64,000 bases of DNA from Symbiodinium kawagutii (Eukaryota > Sar > Dinophyceae > Suessiales > Symbiodiniaceae), in contig VSDK01015859.1 of NCBI GenBank assembly GCA_009767595.1, positions 162,964 through 226,963 on the forward strand. Reading direction: 5' to 3'. Both the position numbers and the translations under genes were made by a program. Shown in pieces: positions 35,801 through 42,800 of this stretch. How positions within the stretch are numbered: position 1 is the first letter of the stretch; the number at the start of each line of letters is the position of its first letter. The notes beneath the pieces are model-generated. The model did no database searches and was not told where the DNA came from. It saw only the letters and a list, made by a program, of their open reading frames with translations.

Positions 35801-38800
35801 GGGTTAGGTGACAATAAACAACACAAAATAAGGGGTGTACTCACTGTATTATGGTTATGGATCATTCTAGTGCATTGACCGATGAATATCCCAACAAGGA
35901 CTAGTGACTGGTCATGCAAGTCATGGGAGGTTTTTCAGGGCCGCAGGGTCCCTCAGCACATAGCATGGGAATTACATGGAATTACCATCATTGACGCGAA
36001 TCAATCATGCGACTGGTTGGAATTCGGTTTGTTTTTTGAAATTCCCGGGATTCTGCGGAAACCAAGGCGCTTTCCGAAAGCACCAGATCATTTTAGCAAG
36101 CCTGGCTGGTCTGAACATCCAATTCAGGCTTGTTGATTTGATGTAATCTACCAGGGCCTACGATGTTGTTTGATCTCGCCACAGTGATTGCAGATCTTTT
36201 CTCAATGATTGGTTGTTCAATGTATATTCAAACATTTGGTTATCCGAAAGCGGCCCCAACAACAACTAGTTTTCACATGTAAACCAGACTTGCCATGAGG
36301 TAGTTTCTCAAAATAGGAGTATCCCTAAATCATCCGTGAATATATAGTCATTTTTACTAATAAACCAACCATTTTTGGGGGTCCCCTATTTTGAGAAACC
36401 ACCATGAGTGTAACGCAATATGTTTCTCCCCCAACTAGGCAAGCTGTTTGAGCTCGTTGTAAGACCTTGTTCCCATGCAACGCCCACGGCACACGTATAG
36501 GTGTCCACCCTGCGTATGGGTGCCAGTGAGCTCTTTCGCCTGGACAATCGTTTAGCAGGTGGGGCATCCCGGGATCCCAGGGGCCAGGGTTTTCCGTGGC
36601 GGAACAACCTAACTGCCTTGTTAGCAAGCTGGTTTCCGGATGACCTTTCTAACGCAGAACTCGGTGGACTTGTGACACTTCACAACTCGCACTTGATTGT
36701 CAAGATGAGAGTCATTGGACAAGTTGATTCATGGCTGAGTTCATTTGATCAACTGGGATGAACCCTGATGAACTGGGGCCAAGCCCATCAACTATTGTTT
36801 CGATTTTGAAAGGGGTCAGAAATGGTGCTGCACCCGAACCACCCCTCAAGATGGTTGTTTTGAATAAGGAAATCCCAAATTGAAGTGGTACACGAGTCAT
36901 GGACAAACCCATCCATACTGTCCCTTTCATGTTCCCATTCACCAGCCGCTATCAACTATCAACTGAAACTTTTTGACATCCAGTGAGTCTCCGGGAACGT
37001 TGACAGGCACAGTCATCACCACGAAATAGCCATCAGACAAACTATTATTAGCCAGTGAACAACCATTATCAGCTATTTGACCACCATTAAGCAAACCCTT
37101 GTTAATGACTTGTCAACCATAAAAATCTGTCACTTTGATCAACTGTTTGATTATCTTTATCCGAGTGATTCACATTTCGTTGTATCATTTTATTCCATCT
37201 GTATGACTACTCGTGAAGTAGGGAAAAATTACAGCTATTTGTGTGCAAGAAGGAGTAGATATAAACCGACCTGCAGCTTTGGAACGTGCGCCACGGCCTA
37301 AGCTCATGGAAGCTCATTAATTACCCTCTAGTAATCCAACATGATAATAAATCACCAGCTATGAATAGAGGATTTTTCCTTGCCATGTTAGTTTACCAGA
37401 GTGTAGTATGTTCATCTTGCTGATTGCTGTGACTTCAACAGAAATCCAGACTCAGTTTGGGCGCCGTTTCACCCCCATCTACTGACTGCATTGCCTCCAG
37501 TCCCCGTACCACTCCCGAAAAGCATAGTGAATCCATTCCCTGCACAGTGTGAATTAACCTGTCTCCAGAAAAAAAAACAAAAAGTGCACATGAAAGTCAT
37601 GAAAGTGCTCACCTCGACTATCAATGGAGAAGACTTGTCCCTGAAAAAAACCCTGCAATGCGGGCATAACCCAAGTGGTGGTTTATCGAAATAAGGAGCC
37701 CTTAGTTATAATCCAGTTTGGCAACCATTTATTAAAAACGCAAATTTTGATCTGGTGCATCCCCTGGTCATTATCCCCGTTTTGATAACCCCTGGTTGGA
37801 CCACCAGAAACCCACCATACCTTGGGGGTACGGCTGGTTCGAACCTTGCTGCCACCGGCAACCAGGGACCATGACTCCCAGCGAGTTCACGTGCATCAAG
37901 TGCCTTGCTAAGCGGTTGGGAGCCAGTGGTCATGACCCTGCCTTGTTATTGTAGGCTTATGACAGGTTATGCGGCTATGGGTCAACCATGACCACTGGCT
38001 TATTCTAGGTTTATAACCGGATATTCTAGGTTTATAACAGGTTCTGCGGCTATGGGTCAATATTATCCATGAGTAATAGGGGATAATACCCAACACAACT
38101 ATAGGGAAAACAATGGCCAATAATGGGGGAACCAGGGGTAGATTTTGACCAACTGCCATGTATGGCGGTTTCTCAAGTCATAGGAAACCCTCAAAAAATG
38201 CTTAATTAGTAAGGATTATATGATAGGGTATCAATTATAACCAACAATAGTGGTTTAACAACCGTACTAGATGGTGGTTTCTCAAAATAGGGAACCCTAA
38301 AAATGGAGATCGTATTGCAATAAATGATTAATAAACTGCATGATTTGGGGGGTACCCCTTTTTTGTGAAACACACATGTAAGTAACTATAGCTTGGGATC
38401 ATCAACTAAAAACTAGGTCTAGTCAATTGCCAATGATGCTTGGTAATGATTTATTGATTGTTATTGAATCGTCATTTCATGCTTTACAATGGGGACTCAG
38501 TGGCTGATGATTGCTCATGTATGGTGTTCGTAATCCTGAGAAATGGTTTGCACTCTGAACGGCCAACCATGAACAATGGCTACAAACGATGAAGTTGCTA
38601 TGGTTGATGCTTAACGATCCATGGGGTCTCGCTCGGTCGATGCGCGTTTCCAGGTGCCAACCGTTGATGGTTTCTGTGTACCATGTATTGGCTGGCTGTT
38701 GTTGTTGTTGTTGTTGTTGCTGTTGTTGTTGTTGTTGTTGTTGTTGTTGGTGGTGGTGAAGCAATCTGTATGTTTTTGTGTTTGCGATTCAGCCTTGAAG

Positions 38801-39755
38801 ATGACGTAATCTGAAAAATATATCCGTTCTGTAGTCACGGTTTGAGTACATCTACCGCAATGTTGTGGACTTTGTAAGTCCTGTTGATTAATTATTAATA
38901 AGTATGAAATAAAACATGTTGTGTATACACGCAGTGGTTTTTTACATTATACCCATTACTTCTTATATAGTTTTATGTCTATAGAATGCAGAAGTGAACT
39001 TATTGCTAACACTTGCAGTTAACTTATTGCTCAAGTTAAAAAGTAACTCACAGTATTGTATATACAATTGGTATGCCTAGTGAACAGCCTTTGTAGTTGC
39101 TCAAGCCTAACTCCTCACAGTAACCCTTATAGTTACCAGTTTTGATCGCCAACTCCCAACGTTGCCACCATGGAAGTCCCAACCCTCCATGGACCTCAGC
39201 ATGGAACTCACCACGGAAACACCTTGTGATCAACGCCTGATAGTAACCATGGTGCACCATGGAATCATGAAACACCGGTGAACCATGGGAACCATGGGAG
39301 ACAAGGTTCAACTGCTGACAGTAACTGGTTGGTGGTTTGAAACATGTTTCAAATTTTCCCTAGTAATCATTGACAAATGGTTGATTGTTAACAAATTATA
39401 TAATGTTTACCTCCTCCAGTAGTAACTGGTACAGTAATTATTAACACATGGTTGGTTGACAGGCATATTTTTCATGGGGGTGGTTCAACCACCAACCAGG
39501 TAACCTTGTCTCCGCGTTTCTCCACGGATCTCAGGTTGGCGTTGAGCTCCTTGACGGCCCTCTGCTTGGCCATGCTGTGGGAATCTGGTACCGAGCCTTG
39601 GCGCGTTTGGTCAACGTTCAGCGGTGCTCGTTACGTGACACGTGGGTAGCGGCAGGGCAATCTTGGAGGCGCTGGAGATGATACTCCATGATTGATGATG
39701 GAATGATGGTTGTTGATGACTGACGATGTTAGATGATGATGGTTGTTGATGATGT

Positions 39756-39800
<45 letters not shown>

Positions 39801-42800
39801 GTGATGATGGTGGATGATGATGATTGATGACTAAATGATGGTTTAATCATGGAACAATGAGGATGGATGATGATTCTTGATGCTGACATGGTGATTCTTG
39901 ATGGTTAAAGTATGGTTGATGATGGTGGATAATGGTTGACGATAGCGAATCATGGTTCTTGATAGTTCATCAATTTGTGAAGTATTTTAGTATTATTCAT
40001 GCCTACTGTAATGTGATTGTGGGCAGCCCGAGAAATTCCATGGGTTTATGGGATAGTATAGGCTTACAGTAAGGGCTTGCGTAAAATGAAGTATCACAAC
40101 GGGGGTCTGAGAGGGTGACCTTCATTCATGCACAAAGCCATTTCAAGCCTTGCCTCTCCCTCAGGCATTTTCAAGTTGAGTCTGGAACAAATTTGATCGG
40201 CCCGACTATTTGCAAAGGAATGATTGCTTTTGAGATCTTTAGGAATTGTACTTAGTTTCATTGCCGATAAGTCACATCTCCAATCAAATCAATATTCTCA
40301 CAGCTAGTCCTATCATTCCTGGTCACAACAGGTAGCAGTGCACTAGCATCCGTGATTTTCTGGGACCTTGGGCCTAGAACCTGGAAGCCAACAAATATCA
40401 TCCGTTCATCAACTATGAAAAAACCAGTAGACGAACCTGAATTAATAATTGAAGAATCGGCAAGTATCCATTATGAACCTTTAAATAACTCTTCATCAAC
40501 CCTTAGTTCATTATGATGCATTGTAAGGCATCATTAGCTACAGGAATGGTGCCACAATGACTTTGAACACCGCCAACAACAGAAACCCAAAGCTAAGAGA
40601 AACATCTAGTAGCCCTAAGAGACAATGGAGCCCTTAGCCATGAGCTGGTTAAACCGGAGGATACGCAGAGAAAGAGCTGATTGACACATTTTTTTGACCA
40701 GCTAAACTGGACATGAATCAAGTGAACCCTCTTATCATTAACCACTATAGTCTATAGTTCTATAATTTATAATCCCCTTATCAGCCACTATAATCCTCTT
40801 ATTAACCACTTAATCCATCTTAATCCCCCTATGAATTGTTGCTTCAAAGATGTTCTTCACTTGCTGTCCAGGAGACAAAGGCATCCTGGTGGAGCGCTCT
40901 GCTTGCAGAGAGTCCCATGGGCTTGCTGCTGATGCTCTTGGGGGGCGTCTTTGTACTGATTTTTCAGGCGGGGAAGCAGTTGGAAGCAGTTGGGGGATGG
41001 ATTTTTGGCTGCAATTTTTCATAGGGGCAGTTCAACCCTCAACAAGCAACTATTTTGGATGATTACTGTAGCTGTTCACCAGCGATTGACAATTTGAGCC
41101 AGCTGGTAATCAGCTATGAACATTCCAGATTGTACAACCAGCTCTTGGCAATCCATCGAATCTATAAGCCATCAATGAACCAGTGAATGGTAAATCATGG
41201 TAGTAGCAATGGTTTATAATGGTTTATAATGGTTAATGGCTAGCGAGCTCATCTTCTTTGCTACATCTACTGGTGAAATTGTAACATACACTCTGCAGCT
41301 GGTGCTTGATGACAGTGGTAGTTTGAGTCGTCCAGGTTATGATATGATACCATAAACTGGTAATCTATGGGTGTTAACAGTCTATTAAACATATATTGAT
41401 TATAATGTTATAAGCATAGTAAATCATGGGTAGCCACATGTGTGTTTAGATGTGTGTAAGTTTGCATATGTACGTACGTATTCACAAATGCATATGTACT
41501 TTTGACTCGCAAGACTAGTTATTTTTGACCATGCTTGGTCATTAATGGTTAACTGCTTATTACCCATTTATCTACACAGCCACGAGCAAGCTAAAGCTAA
41601 TAACCTGATTGATCACCCACTTATTTACTGATTTATATGGTGCTTTTGTTTGATAGGGGTACCCCCCCAATCATCCAATCTTATTCATTTATAGGAATAA
41701 ACTACCTTTTTTTTTGGGGGGGGGAGTCCCTGTTCTTGAGAAACGTCCATATTCAACTTTCTGACTAGTTCTTACCACCCATTGATCTACAAAATGACCA
41801 ATAAGGTAAATTAATAACCCAATTGATGACCTATTTTTTTATCTTCATATATCCATCTATACAACCAATTAATAACCAGTTGTAATTATATCTATCTGTG
41901 GCCATCTATTCAATAACTAGTTATTGCCACCAGTTGTTCATAGATCAATAGGTGATCAATCCATCTCGAACTAGTCATTAAGTATAGATCATTTTCACTA
42001 ATGCTTATAAACTGGTAATCTGTGGGTGTCAACAATCTATTGCAACTACTTATCATTGACTGCTACCCATCTAACTAGTTACCAACTCAATCACTCCGTC
42101 TCCCTGTAACTAGTAGTCTAGGTCACTAATATTATTACAATCTTAATCAATAGTTCACTAATATTATAGGTGACCTACTCTTACTTCTAGGTCATAATAG
42201 TATTGTACGTCACTACATATTACAACTCAACTAACTATCATAGGCTACTAACTTCATCACTCCATCTCGCTTCACCTCGATAGGTGAATCTGACCTGGTT
42301 GGCTGGTTTGACCTCGGTCTGCACCGTGGGCATCATCGGGGGAGCAACTCGGCGATGGGCGCCTTAGGAGATGGGTCTGGGAGATGGTGAAGGGTCAGTA
42401 TGTGTTAGTATGGCTTAGTTTATACTAGTTGATAGTTTATGTTGTTTCCAGGTGTACTAGGGTAGGAGTTGGTATGGCTTAGTTGATGGCACATGGCCGT
42501 TTATTTGTTTGTTGATTGATTGAATGATTGATAGTTGGTTTATTGATGGTCAATTAATTGATTCATTATCATTGGTTCACTTACGGTTAAGTATTGGTTC
42601 ATTGAGTAATGATTTATTGTTAGTTAACAAGTGGCAAAGTGTTTGTGAATTGATGGTTAAGTGTTTTAAACAACAGGTCAATGAGGATTAATGATCGCGG
42701 GAGCAATTATCTTGGTAGACCCGGTTCGTCGAGGATAATCTTACCTAAAAAACATATACTGTGAATCGGCTAGCATGAGGCTTAATCATCTCATTAGAAC

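Larger units (their letters stand above)
35171..36500 (+). other. Transporter intron 10 (GT-AG, 1,330 nt)
   Basis: A/T-rich with two family A copies (35,626 and 36,294). Acceptor CACGTATAG|G. Confidence 0.6.
37900..39534 (+). other. Transporter intron 12 (GT-AG, 1,635 nt)
   Basis: Contains a family C and a family A copy in series, a TTG microsatellite and a long family B copy ending 35 bases before exon 13. Confidence 0.6.

Noticed and set aside
37830..37930. tRNA-like segment with GGTTCGAACC box B
   Set aside because: No acceptor or T stem forms; the segment beside it is transporter exon 12, which joins its neighbours in phase.
38477..38838. Poly-Gln, poly-Asn and poly-Leu ORFs
   Set aside because: Translation of the TTG microsatellite.
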